NCBI GenBank assembly: GCA_003165795.1
Contig: PMWW01000107.1
Location: 2,888-56,309 of the forward strand
Source: Acidobacteriaceae bacterium
Lineage (GTDB): Bacteria > Acidobacteriota > Terriglobia > Terriglobales > Acidobacteriaceae
Length of the DNA stretch: 53,422 nt
Reading direction: 5' to 3'
Shown: positions 44,228 to 52,084 of the stretch, piece after piece
Numbering within the stretch: position 1 is the stretch's first letter
Layout of the letters: each line of letters starts with the position of its first letter
The notes under the pieces: model-generated
Told to the model about the DNA's origin: nothing
The model's database searches: none
The model's input: only the letters and a program-made list of their open reading frames with translations
Program-made: the position numbers and the translations under genes

Positions 44228-45506
44228 CCTTTGTCAACGTCTCACCCTCACCGCTGGTTACATCGATGACCGGAATGCTGCGCCGGGCAATCGCGTGACT
44301 CGTCTCGGCCGCCGTCGGTTGCGTAATCACCATTACCTCGGCCCAACCCAGAACTGCCTCCAGGGTCTTCTCCATGCATCGTCCAATATGCGGCAACGAG
44401 TTCAGCAGAAATGCCTGGTTGCTCCCGTAAATGGATTCCAACTGGATGTGCGGGTCATAGATCCTTACGTCGCAGCCCTTGCCAATCAGCATCTCGATCA
44501 GGGCGACACCGGCGCTCTCGCGGAGGTCATCCGTATTGGGCTTGAACGCCAAGCCGTAGATTCCGATCTTTCTCGACCCCGTTTCCATCACTCTCCGGAA
44601 AGCTCGAGCGATATGGGCTTCGTTGCTGGGCAGGATGGCGTTCAGCAGCGGCAGTTCGATGTCGAGTTGCCGGGACCGATAGTTCAGCGCCCGCAGATCT
44701 TTGGGTAAGCACGATCCGCCAAACGCGAATCCCGGCTTCAGGTAGGCCGGCGAAATGTTGAGCTTGGTATCGCGGCAAAGCGTCTCCATGACCTCGTCGC
44801 CCTCCAGCCCAAGCGCAGCGGCGACAGTTCCTACTTCATTGGCGAAGGCAATCTTTAGCGCATGAAAGGCGTTGCACGCGTACTTGATGAGTTCGGCGGT
44901 GCGCAGGCTGACCACGGAAATTTCGACTGGCAGAGAAGCATAGAGCGACGCCACTTTTTGTGCCGCCGATCGATCATGGCTGCCCACCACCACCAGCGCC
45001 GGCTTCATGAAGTCCTTGACGGCGCTGCCTTCGCGCAGGAATTCCGGATTGGCCACTACTGCAACCGATCCATGCAGGCTCAACGGAGCTACCACTTCGT
45101 CGCATGTGCCCGGGAAGACCGTGCTGCGCACCACCACCGTCAATGGCCTTGTTCGGCCGGCCAGCTCGCCGGTAATGTCCGCCGTGACCCGCCGCAAGGG
45201 ATCAAGGTTCAGATTTCCGTTGCTCACCGACGGCGTGCCGACACACAGAAAGGCAAAGTCAGCATCCCGCAATGCCTCGGCTGTAGAGACCGTGGCCGAC
45301 AACCTCTGATTTTGCAGGTTGGACTGGATCAGCGCTTCCAGACCAGGCTCGTAGAAGGGCGACTGCCCGTCTTCTACCGCGCGGACTTTCCTAATATCAA
45401 CGTCCACGCCGGTGACTCGATACCCAAGCTCGGCGAAGCAGGCCGCGGTTACGCAACCTACGTAACCCAGCCCAAAAATTGCAATCGAGGGAGTTTCTTT
45501 GTCCAT
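44214..45506 (-). CDS. GDP-mannose/UDP-sugar 6-dehydrogenase (AlgD-like)
   Basis: 430 aa from the ATG at 45506. Rossmann motif IAIFGLGYVGCVTAACFAELGY, VRSTVFPGTCDEV, NPEFLREGSAVKDF, catalytic Cys in GFAFGGSCLPKDLRAL, and GLAFKPNTDDLRESAGVALI. The C-terminal IYDPHIQLESIYGSNQAFLLNSLPHIG is the AlgD-type ending, favouring GDP-mannose to GDP-mannuronate. GDP-mannose supply genes (manA, manC, phosphohexomutase) are in the same window. The frame is open 35 codons upstream but the family N-terminus starts here; 119 bp separate it from the GT2 gene. Confidence 0.85.
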   Translation of the reverse strand: MDKETPSIAIFGLGYVGCVTAACFAELGYRVTGVDVDIRKVRAVEDGQSPFYEPGLEALIQSNLQNQRLSATVSTAEALRDADFAFLCVGTPSVSNGNLNLDPLRRVTADITGELAGRTRPLTVVVRSTVFPGTCDEVVAPLSLHGSVAVVANPEFLREGSAVKDFMKPALVVVGSHDRSAAQKVASLYASLPVEISVVSLRTAELIKYACNAFHALKIAFANEVGTVAAALGLEGDEVMETLCRDTKLNISPAYLKPGFAFGGSCLPKDLRALNYRSRQLDIELPLLNAILPSNEAHIARAFRRVMETGSRKIGIYGLAFKPNTDDLRESAGVALIEMLIGKGCDVRIYDPHIQLESIYGSNQAFLLNSLPHIGRCMEKTLEAVLGWAEVMVITQPTAAETSHAIARRSIPVIDVTSGEGETLTKGAGG

Positions 45507-45625
45507 GCCCACTACCCGCTCCATTTGCTCATGCTCTCGCTGGGAACAACGCACCGCCCAGCGGCCCGCAAACTTTCCGCGTTTCGGGACTTCGCAATCT
45601 TTGTCCAGCACGCGTGCCGACTGGA

Positions 45626-46426
45626 CTACGGATCCATGCGCCGTTTACCCGCCGGCATGGAGGGCGGCATGCACTCGGGCTCGGAACTGCCCGCGCTACG
45701 CGCCGCTCGCTCGCTGGTACGTACCGGTTGGAAGGCGTAGAAATACCATTTCAAATAGTGCGGCAGCCACTGCAAGATGCGGAATTGCGAACTACCCGCA
45801 GTGCGGTCCCGCCAGGTGCTGGCAATCTCTGTTATACGATAACCGTTGAGAAATGCCTTGACCGTCAATTCCAGGCCGAGTTCGAAACCCGCTACGCTCT
45901 CGATCGACAGAGTGCGAACCATGGCCGCGTCGTAGAGCTTGAAACTATTAGTCGCATCGTGGGTGGGAATTCCCCGCAGGTAATGAAGGCTTAGCCCGCT
46001 CATCCGCGAAAGCGCCTGCTTGAAGAACGGCCCGCCGATCAGCCGGCCTCCCTTCATATAGCGGCTACCGCAAACCAAGTCAAAACCTTCCAGATACAGT
46101 CCATACATCTCATCGACCTGGGTAAGGTCGTCCGACAGATCGGCCATGGTTACCAGCACGGAACCGGACTCGACTGCCTCCAGACCTGTCTTGATCGCGC
46201 CGGTGACGCCCCGGCCATAACCGTTCTTGCGGAGCGTGATCCTGCTCTCGCCGGAAGCCACCACTTCGGCGACCACGGGAACCGTGTCGTCCTGCTCGAA
46301 GTCGTACACCACAATTGCGCCAAATGGCGTGCGAATGCTCGAGGCGATCACCGACCAGAGCGCCTTAAAGTTCGCGCCCTCGTTGTAGACGGGGATGACA
46401 ATCGTTAGTGGAGGACGGAATGCCAT
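45626..46426 (-). CDS. Family 2 glycosyltransferase (dolichyl-phosphate-mannose-synthase-like)
   Basis: 266 aa. LTIVIPVYNEGANF at the N-terminus, MADLSDD as the DxD region, SRYMKGGRLIGG, and THDATNSFKLYDAAMV typical of DPM1/polyprenyl-phosphate glycosyltransferases. There is no C-terminal TM pair, so it acts at the membrane surface. It probably transfers a sugar to a lipid carrier or growing glycan. I chose the ATG at 46426, 13 bp after the epimerase stop; the frame continues upstream into that gene. Confidence 0.85.
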   Translation of the reverse strand: MAFRPPLTIVIPVYNEGANFKALWSVIASSIRTPFGAIVVYDFEQDDTVPVVAEVVASGESRITLRKNGYGRGVTGAIKTGLEAVESGSVLVTMADLSDDLTQVDEMYGLYLEGFDLVCGSRYMKGGRLIGGPFFKQALSRMSGLSLHYLRGIPTHDATNSFKLYDAAMVRTLSIESVAGFELGLELTVKAFLNGYRITEIASTWRDRTAGSSQFRILQWLPHYLKWYFYAFQPVRTSERAARSAGSSEPECMPPSMPAGKRRMDP

Positions 46427-46439
46427 TCCGGTTCTAAGC

Positions 46440-47462
46440 TCAAATCTGACCCAGGGAAATCTGCTCTTCGATCCAGGGAACCACTTCGTCCAGGATCTCA
46501 TGCAGGCTGGTGGTAGCTTCGAACCCGAGGATGTTTCTGGCCTTGGTGACATCCGGCGAACGTTCCTGCACGTCGTACTCGAAGGGCGGGTCGGACACGT
46601 AATCGAAGGGTTTGCCGCTGCCGTGAATCTTCTCCCAGATCAGTTTCGCCAGTTCCAGCGCAGTGGTTCGCGTCGGGGTGGAGAGATTAAAGTCATCGTT
46701 GGTCGCGGCCGGGGCTTCGATGCACAGGCGGATACCCTTGGCCAAGTCTCCCCCGTACGTATAGTGCCGGACCTGGTTGCCGCTACCGAGAATATGTAGC
46801 GGGTCCTGGCCCTTCAGTACTTTCTGCGCCAGGTCGGGGACCACGTGGGACATCGCCAGCTTTACGTTCCCGCTCATGATGTCCCGGTCCGTGAGCGCCC
46901 GCTTCTCGCCCACTCCAACACAGTTGAACGGCCGCGCCACGGTGTAGGGAAGTTTGTATTGTTCCCACGCGCCTTGAGCAAAATATTCCGTTGCCAGCTT
47001 TTGGAAGCCATAGGTGGAGCTGGGCGGCGGACTGCGACGCTGCGCTCCTTCCGGCGTGGGAAATTCATCGGTGTTCTCAAACACCATACTGGAGGAAACC
47101 ACGGTTATCTTCTGCAGGCGGCCATGCTCGTGGGCGCGAATCGCGGCGTCGAACGCAGTCGCCGTGATGCGCTCGTTTTCCGCCAGAAGGTCGTAGGCAA
47201 ACTCATGGAAGTAACTGATGCCGCCAATCATGGCCGCGGATGCGACGAAGTGGTCGCAATCTTCCAGTAGCTCGTTCAGCAGCTCTTGGTCTTTGGCGTT
47301 GCCTTCAACAAAGCGATAGCCGGGATGCGAGTCGTAGCTCTTCTCAACTCTTCCGTACTTGCTGTAGTTGTCCAGGCCAACCACGGCGTATCCAGCGTCC
47401 AAAAGCTCCTGGATAAGATAACCGTTGATGAAGCCGGCCGAGCCGGTTACGAGTATTTTCAT
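46440..47462 (-). CDS. NAD-dependent sugar epimerase/dehydratase (extended SDR)
   Basis: 340 aa. The Rossmann motif reads TGSAGFINGYL, so the third glycine of TGxxGxxG is Asn and the glycine is shifted by one. The active-site motif is YGFQK (YxxxK), preceded by VVSSSMVFEN. The C-terminal DVQERSPDVTKARNILGFEAT is typical of UDP-sugar epimerases. It probably interconverts or epimerises a nucleotide sugar for the polymer. It lies 20 bp after the upstream dehydrogenase and 13 bp before the GT2 gene, in one operon. Confidence 0.85.
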   Translation of the reverse strand: MKILVTGSAGFINGYLIQELLDAGYAVVGLDNYSKYGRVEKSYDSHPGYRFVEGNAKDQELLNELLEDCDHFVASAAMIGGISYFHEFAYDLLAENERITATAFDAAIRAHEHGRLQKITVVSSSMVFENTDEFPTPEGAQRRSPPPSSTYGFQKLATEYFAQGAWEQYKLPYTVARPFNCVGVGEKRALTDRDIMSGNVKLAMSHVVPDLAQKVLKGQDPLHILGSGNQVRHYTYGGDLAKGIRLCIEAPAATNDDFNLSTPTRTTALELAKLIWEKIHGSGKPFDYVSDPPFEYDVQERSPDVTKARNILGFEATTSLHEILDEVVPWIEEQISLGQI

Positions 47463-47482
47463 GCTTGGTGCTGTCTATCCTG

Positions 47483-48688
47483 TCAGGCGGTGGTTGACGC
47501 CAGCACTCGGGCAGGGAAAAAGTTCCAAGGATCGACCACGATCTTGTCGCTGGAAATTTCGAGGTCGCGATAGATGACGTGCGGCGCACCCAGGACCAGG
47601 ATGTCCGCCCTATCGATTGCCGTCTCCAGGGAAACGAATGCCGGCTCGGAAATATAGGGATCGGTGCACAGCACTTCCAGAGCTTCCACCTCCAGCAACT
47701 TTTTCAATTTGTAGGAGAGGCTGTCGCGCTTATCGTCCGACTCCGCCTTGAAAGCCATTCCCAATATCGCCACTCGTTTGCTGGACAAGTCGTGACCGCG
47801 AATCTGTTCCACCAGGAACATGGGAAGTCCTTCGTTGATCAGCATGGCGGCGTGGCCGAGAAAGAAGTTGTTCTGCGAAAACGCCGCCAGTTGGAGCGTG
47901 TCCTTCAACAGGCAGGGGCCGGCCGCAAATCCAGCCTTGGCAAAACTGCGCATGCGAGGATAATCGCGGGTCACGGCATCGTGAATGCGGTAGAAGTCCA
48001 GCCCTCGGCTTTCCGCCAGCATGTAAAACTGATTGGAGATCGCGAAGTTGGCGTAGCGCCAGGCATTGGTGAACAGTTTGGCCAGTTCTGCCTCCTGGGG
48101 AGTCAGTTCGATCAGCGATGGCGCGATCAATCCGAATAACCGGCTGGCGGCCGCAATCGCTTCCGCGTCGAATCCCGATACGATCTGCGGCAGCTTGATC
48201 AACTCTTCAATGGCATTGCCTTCGGCGATGCGTTCCGGACAGAAGGCCAGCAGAATTTTTCTCTTCAGCCGCCGTAGCCGCTCATGCACTAGCTTGGTGA
48301 CTCCGGGATACACCGTGCTGCGCAATACCAGCAAGGCACCATCCGGCATGTGATCGAGCAGGGTATCGATGCTGCGGTAGACATCGCCCACGGTTGGATT
48401 CAGGTGCCGGTCCACTGGCGTCCCTACTACCGTAATGACCGCATCTGCGTGTTGGATGCAGGTAGGATCGAGGGTAGCTTTGAGCGACTTCTTTACCACG
48501 CCCCGCAAGAGCGCGTCAGCCCCACACTCCATGAACGGCATGGTCCCGGAATTGACCTGATCGACTTTCGCTGCATCCACATCCAACAGGTCAACTTGCA
48601 ACCCAGCCTTACTGGCGAAGACGATTCCCAGCGGAAGCCCAACGTGTCCGCATCCACCAACGATCACAACTCTCTGCAACTTTGTCAT
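47483..48688 (-). CDS. Nucleotide-sugar dehydrogenase, divergent UDP-ManNAcA-type
   Basis: 401 aa. VVIVGGCGHVGLPLGIVFASKAGL (~7-30), VGTPVDRHLNP, LRSTVYPGVT, FCPERIAEGNA, KLFTNAWRYANFAISNQF, Cys in AKAGFAAGPCLLKDTLQL, and GMAFKAESDDKRDSLSYKL. The GCGHVG variant of the Rossmann loop sets it apart from the other two dehydrogenases in the locus. It likely produces a further UDP-linked uronic acid. The ATG is preceded by the MITE-like element at 48714-48858, so its promoter must lie in or upstream of that element. Confidence 0.84.
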   Translation of the reverse strand: MTKLQRVVIVGGCGHVGLPLGIVFASKAGLQVDLLDVDAAKVDQVNSGTMPFMECGADALLRGVVKKSLKATLDPTCIQHADAVITVVGTPVDRHLNPTVGDVYRSIDTLLDHMPDGALLVLRSTVYPGVTKLVHERLRRLKRKILLAFCPERIAEGNAIEELIKLPQIVSGFDAEAIAAASRLFGLIAPSLIELTPQEAELAKLFTNAWRYANFAISNQFYMLAESRGLDFYRIHDAVTRDYPRMRSFAKAGFAAGPCLLKDTLQLAAFSQNNFFLGHAAMLINEGLPMFLVEQIRGHDLSSKRVAILGMAFKAESDDKRDSLSYKLKKLLEVEALEVLCTDPYISEPAFVSLETAIDRADILVLGAPHVIYRDLEISSDKIVVDPWNFFPARVLASTTA

Positions 48689-48713
48689 TCAGACCCCGTT
48701 CCATTTACCGACT

Positions 48714-48858
48714 TAGCAGGCTGCTGAAAAAGTCTGATTCGGTGAGTTTTGAAGGGGCGTAGCTTTAGCTACGCCGTAGCAACTCCCTTGTTCTTGTCAT
48801 CCCGAACCGACTCTAGTCGGTGGGGATACGCTTTTCCGAGTTTTTCAGCAACTTGCTA
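48714..48858. repeat. MITE-like palindromic element, copy B
   Basis: 145 bp bounded by an 18-bp imperfect inverted repeat TAGCARGYTGCTGAAAAA (two mismatches). Internal hairpins: GGCGTAGC-TTTA-GCTACGCC (48756-48775) and ACCGAC-TCTA-GTCGGT (48806-48821). It shares order and linker sequence with copy A (25458-25598), including GTTTTGAAGGGGCG before hairpin 1 and the TTTTTCAGCA end. It lies inside the exopolysaccharide cluster between the GT4 and dehydrogenase genes. Confidence 0.82.
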
Positions 48859-48922
48859 GCCTATTGCTCCATCAGCCGAACCACTCCCTGTCGAAAATGT
48901 GACTCGCTGTCTACCCAAGAGA

Positions 48923-50140
48923 TCATCGAAGTTGCGGGAGTGGGGAGCGATTCCGTGAGGCCAGCAGCAAGCGCTCGAACTCTGTCGTGACCACGTCCCA
49001 GGAAAAGTGCGCCGTGACCAGGGCCAAAGCTTCCGCCGCCAAGCGCTCACGCTCCTGCGCATTCTCCAGCAGTTCAATACACTGGTCCGCGAATCCAGCC
49101 GCTGTGTCGGCCAGCCGGATGTTGGCGGGATGACTCACATCTAGACCTTCCGCACCGATGCTGGTCGAGACCGTGGGCGTGCCGGCCGCCATGGACTCGT
49201 AAATCTTCAACCGAGTCCCGCCGCCGATGCGCAGCGGCACGATGGATACTTTCGCACTCCAGAGCCAGGGCCGGACGTCGGCCACCGTGCCTGTGACTTG
49301 GATTCCCGGATCTCGTTGCGCCAAGGCCCGTATCGCCGCCGACGGTGTTCGGCCGACTATCGCCAGCGTACACGCCGGCACGCGCTTCCTAATCAGCGGC
49401 AATATCTCTCGGACAAAGTATTCTACCCCATCGATATTCGGCAGCCAGTCCATCGATCCCAGAAAAACCAGGTCCACCTTGGGCTGGACATCCGGCGGAC
49501 GGCGAAAAAAATCGATGTCCACGCCGGTAGCTATCGCTGCCACCCTGGTAACACCGAACATGTCTCGCATTAAGTCAGCGTCCTGCGGAGAAACCGCGAT
49601 GACCTCAGCCGCCTCCCCGCACATGCGGCACTCCCAGCGAAACATGCGTTGGGCTTGTACTTTGAAGTACAGCTTGCGCAGCGGATCGGGAGCGTTCTCG
49701 GCATGACGCCGCCAGATCATCGTCTCCACATTGTGCTGAAAAAGCACGCTGTTCTCAAGACATTCGAAATTTGGCGCGGGAGCAAGGAAGTCGCAGACCA
49801 CACTATCGAACTGCGACTCTTGTAGGACTGCGGCGATCTGCTTCCGCATTGCCGTGGAGCGGTAGCGGCTGAGAGACAGCGGCATCGACGAAAACAGGTT
49901 CCCCGCTAGCTGAGCAACAAAGGCCAACGATCTCCTCTGGGGTACGTCGAGCCGCACGGGATACGCCCGGGTGCAGTATTCCGAAGCTCGCTTCGGCCCC
50001 TCTGGATTGTCGGGCGTCGCATAGGCCAGATAGTGAACTTCGTGCCGGGCGTGCAGCCGCTTCACGATCTCCAGCGTCCTGATTTGACCGCCGCGGGTAG
50101 TCGGATGCAGAAAGTCGCACTTCACCCACAGAATTTTCAT
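48923..50140 (-). CDS. GT4-type glycosyltransferase
   Basis: 405 aa GT-B enzyme. N-terminal LWVKCDFLHPTTRGGQIRTLEIVKRL, central VIAVSPQDADLM and GVDIDFFR, C-terminal FLGSMDWLPNIDGVEYF and the donor-site segment VPLRIGGGTRLKIYESMAAGTPTVST with the E-x7-E region. It adds a hexose from a nucleotide donor to the repeat unit. The ATG overlaps the asnB stop by 4 bp, so it is translationally coupled; a larger open frame that runs into asnB is not the gene. Confidence 0.88.
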   Translation of the reverse strand: MKILWVKCDFLHPTTRGGQIRTLEIVKRLHARHEVHYLAYATPDNPEGPKRASEYCTRAYPVRLDVPQRRSLAFVAQLAGNLFSSMPLSLSRYRSTAMRKQIAAVLQESQFDSVVCDFLAPAPNFECLENSVLFQHNVETMIWRRHAENAPDPLRKLYFKVQAQRMFRWECRMCGEAAEVIAVSPQDADLMRDMFGVTRVAAIATGVDIDFFRRPPDVQPKVDLVFLGSMDWLPNIDGVEYFVREILPLIRKRVPACTLAIVGRTPSAAIRALAQRDPGIQVTGTVADVRPWLWSAKVSIVPLRIGGGTRLKIYESMAAGTPTVSTSIGAEGLDVSHPANIRLADTAAGFADQCIELLENAQERERLAAEALALVTAHFSWDVVTTEFERLLLASRNRSPLPQLR

Positions 50141-52083
50141 GCGGTTTGAGTGGCGCCGGTGGGCACCTGCATCAGGCCATCCCAAAACTGTTCGCGACGG
50201 CCGGTCAAGTACATGTCTCCCCAGACCTGCAGACTTAGAAGACGCCAAATGCGATCGGTTGCGTCGTACTTGCCGCTGTAGTGTTTCTCCAGCAAGTCTC
50301 CGAGAAACTCCTGGTTCACATAGGTAGCCAGAATGCCATCGGGATCGCGCAGGTAGTTGACCAGAACTTTGGCGCGATCGCGCCGCAGCCAGTCGCCAAT
50401 CGGCGTGGGAAAGCCCTGCTTCTGACGGTAGATAATGCTCTCCGGGAGCAGGTCTGTAACCGCCTTCTTCAGGATGTACTTCCCCTCTTTTCCGCGCAGC
50501 TTCATGTGCGGCGGTACCGACGCCGCAAACTCCACGAATAGGTGATCGAGGAACGGCACCCGGCTTTCGATCGAGCAGGCCATGCTCATCTGGTCCTGCT
50601 TCATCAACAGCTCGACCAGGTACGTCTTTTGGTCGGCGTAAAGCAGACGGCCCAGGGTCGGCGAACGTTTGACCGTCTCCCAATACTTCAGGAAAAACGC
50701 ATACGGGTTCGCAGCGTAATGCTCCGCTAGAAGCTGCTTCACTTCGGCGCCGTCAAAAGCACAGTAGAAGTTGTCCAAGTACAGCGATTCGATGTTCGCG
50801 TCCCTGCCCAGCACGGTATGTCCCAATTTTCGCCGCAAAGAAGCCGACAGCATTGGGCGGTTGGTGACCAGATCTCGAATGCCGCCGCGAACGCTGCCGG
50901 GAACGCTACGGTAGGCATTCATCCAGCGCTGATTCAGTTGATAGAAGCGGTAGCGGGCGTAGCCTCCAAACAGTTCGTCACTGCCTTCGCCGGTCAAGAC
51001 AACTTTCACCTGCTCGGCGGCCAGGCGAGCTACAAAAAACAGAGACACACTCGATGGCCAGCTGATCGGTTCGTCCTCGTGCCAGACCAGCTGGGGCAGG
51101 GCATTGAAGAAATCGTCCATTGAGACGACGACATCGTGGTGCTCGGTGCCGATGCGCTCGGCCACCTGGCGGGCGTAGGCGAGCTCGCTGAAATCCGATT
51201 CCCCGTATCCCACGGCGAATGTCTTCACCGGTCCCGAGGTCGATCGCTTGATGATGGCGGCAATGGCACTGGAATCGACCCCGCCGCTGAGAAACATTCC
51301 GATGGGCACGTCGCTCATCAACCGCGTCCGCACGGCGTCCTCCAGCCGCGTCCGGCATTCCGCAATCCACTCCTCGTCGCTGCGCCGTTCGAACTCGGCC
51401 GGGCACGGAGCGTCCCAGAACTGTTTGATCTCGATTGTTGGATCGCTGCCGCAGCGCAGGGTAAGGGTGTGGCCCGGCATGAGCTTGCGAATACCGGCGA
51501 ACATCGTCTCCTCGCCGCTGTTGTACCCAAACGCCAGATACTCGGGCAGGAGTTGTTCATTGATGTTGGCGGAGATTTCCGGGTGCTCCAGAAGGGCCTT
51601 AATTTCCGATGCGAAGGCGAACCGGCGCCCGTTCCAAAAATAGTAAAAGGGCTTGATGCCCAGCCGGTCGCGAGCGCAAAACAGGCGCTGGTTCGTCTGG
51701 TCCCAGACCGCGAAGGCGAACATTCCACGAAACCGGCAAACGCATTCGTCGCCGTACTCTTCGTAAGCATGCAGGACGGTCTCAGTGTCGCAACGGCTGT
51801 GGTAGCGGTGCCCGGCGCGCTCCAACTCCGGTCGCAGGTCGGCATGATTGAAGATCTCGCCGTTATAGGTGATCCACAGCGAGCCGTCCTCGTTGGTCAT
51901 CGGCTGGGAGCCGGTAGCGAGGTCAATGATGCTCAGGCGGCGGTGGCCGAAAGCCACTCCATCATTTTCGTAAAAGCCATCCCCGTCAGGCCCGCGGTGC
52001 GCAATGATGTCCGTCATCCGGCGGATCGCTCGCGATTCCCCGCGACTTCCGTCCGCGATCACCGTGCCCGCGATGCCACACAT
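50137..52083 (-). CDS. Asparagine synthase-type glutamine amidotransferase (AsnB family, EPS-locus type)
   Basis: 648 aa. The mature N-terminus is Cys2 (MCGIAGTV), the Ntn glutaminase nucleophile, followed by RGPDGDGFYENDGVAFGHRRLSIIDL. The synthetase domain has the PP-loop SGGVDSSAIAAI (~236-247) and EDEPISWPSSVSLFF. In exosortase and O-antigen clusters (for example WbpS) such enzymes amidate uronic acids rather than make asparagine, which fits the three dehydrogenases here. The start is MCGIAG at 52083, one base after the polymerase stop; a longer frame would bury the catalytic Cys. Confidence 0.88.
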   Translation of the reverse strand: MCGIAGTVIADGSRGESRAIRRMTDIIAHRGPDGDGFYENDGVAFGHRRLSIIDLATGSQPMTNEDGSLWITYNGEIFNHADLRPELERAGHRYHSRCDTETVLHAYEEYGDECVCRFRGMFAFAVWDQTNQRLFCARDRLGIKPFYYFWNGRRFAFASEIKALLEHPEISANINEQLLPEYLAFGYNSGEETMFAGIRKLMPGHTLTLRCGSDPTIEIKQFWDAPCPAEFERRSDEEWIAECRTRLEDAVRTRLMSDVPIGMFLSGGVDSSAIAAIIKRSTSGPVKTFAVGYGESDFSELAYARQVAERIGTEHHDVVVSMDDFFNALPQLVWHEDEPISWPSSVSLFFVARLAAEQVKVVLTGEGSDELFGGYARYRFYQLNQRWMNAYRSVPGSVRGGIRDLVTNRPMLSASLRRKLGHTVLGRDANIESLYLDNFYCAFDGAEVKQLLAEHYAANPYAFFLKYWETVKRSPTLGRLLYADQKTYLVELLMKQDQMSMACSIESRVPFLDHLFVEFAASVPPHMKLRGKEGKYILKKAVTDLLPESIIYRQKQGFPTPIGDWLRRDRAKVLVNYLRDPDGILATYVNQEFLGDLLEKHYSGKYDATDRIWRLLSLQVWGDMYLTGRREQFWDGLMQVPTGATQTA

Positions 52084-52084
52084 G

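Noticed and set aside
50141-50683. Longer version of the GT4 protein extending into asnB
   Set aside because: The added 181 residues are a shadow of asnB; the GT4 family N-terminus begins at the ATG at 50140, which overlaps the asnB stop by 4 bp.
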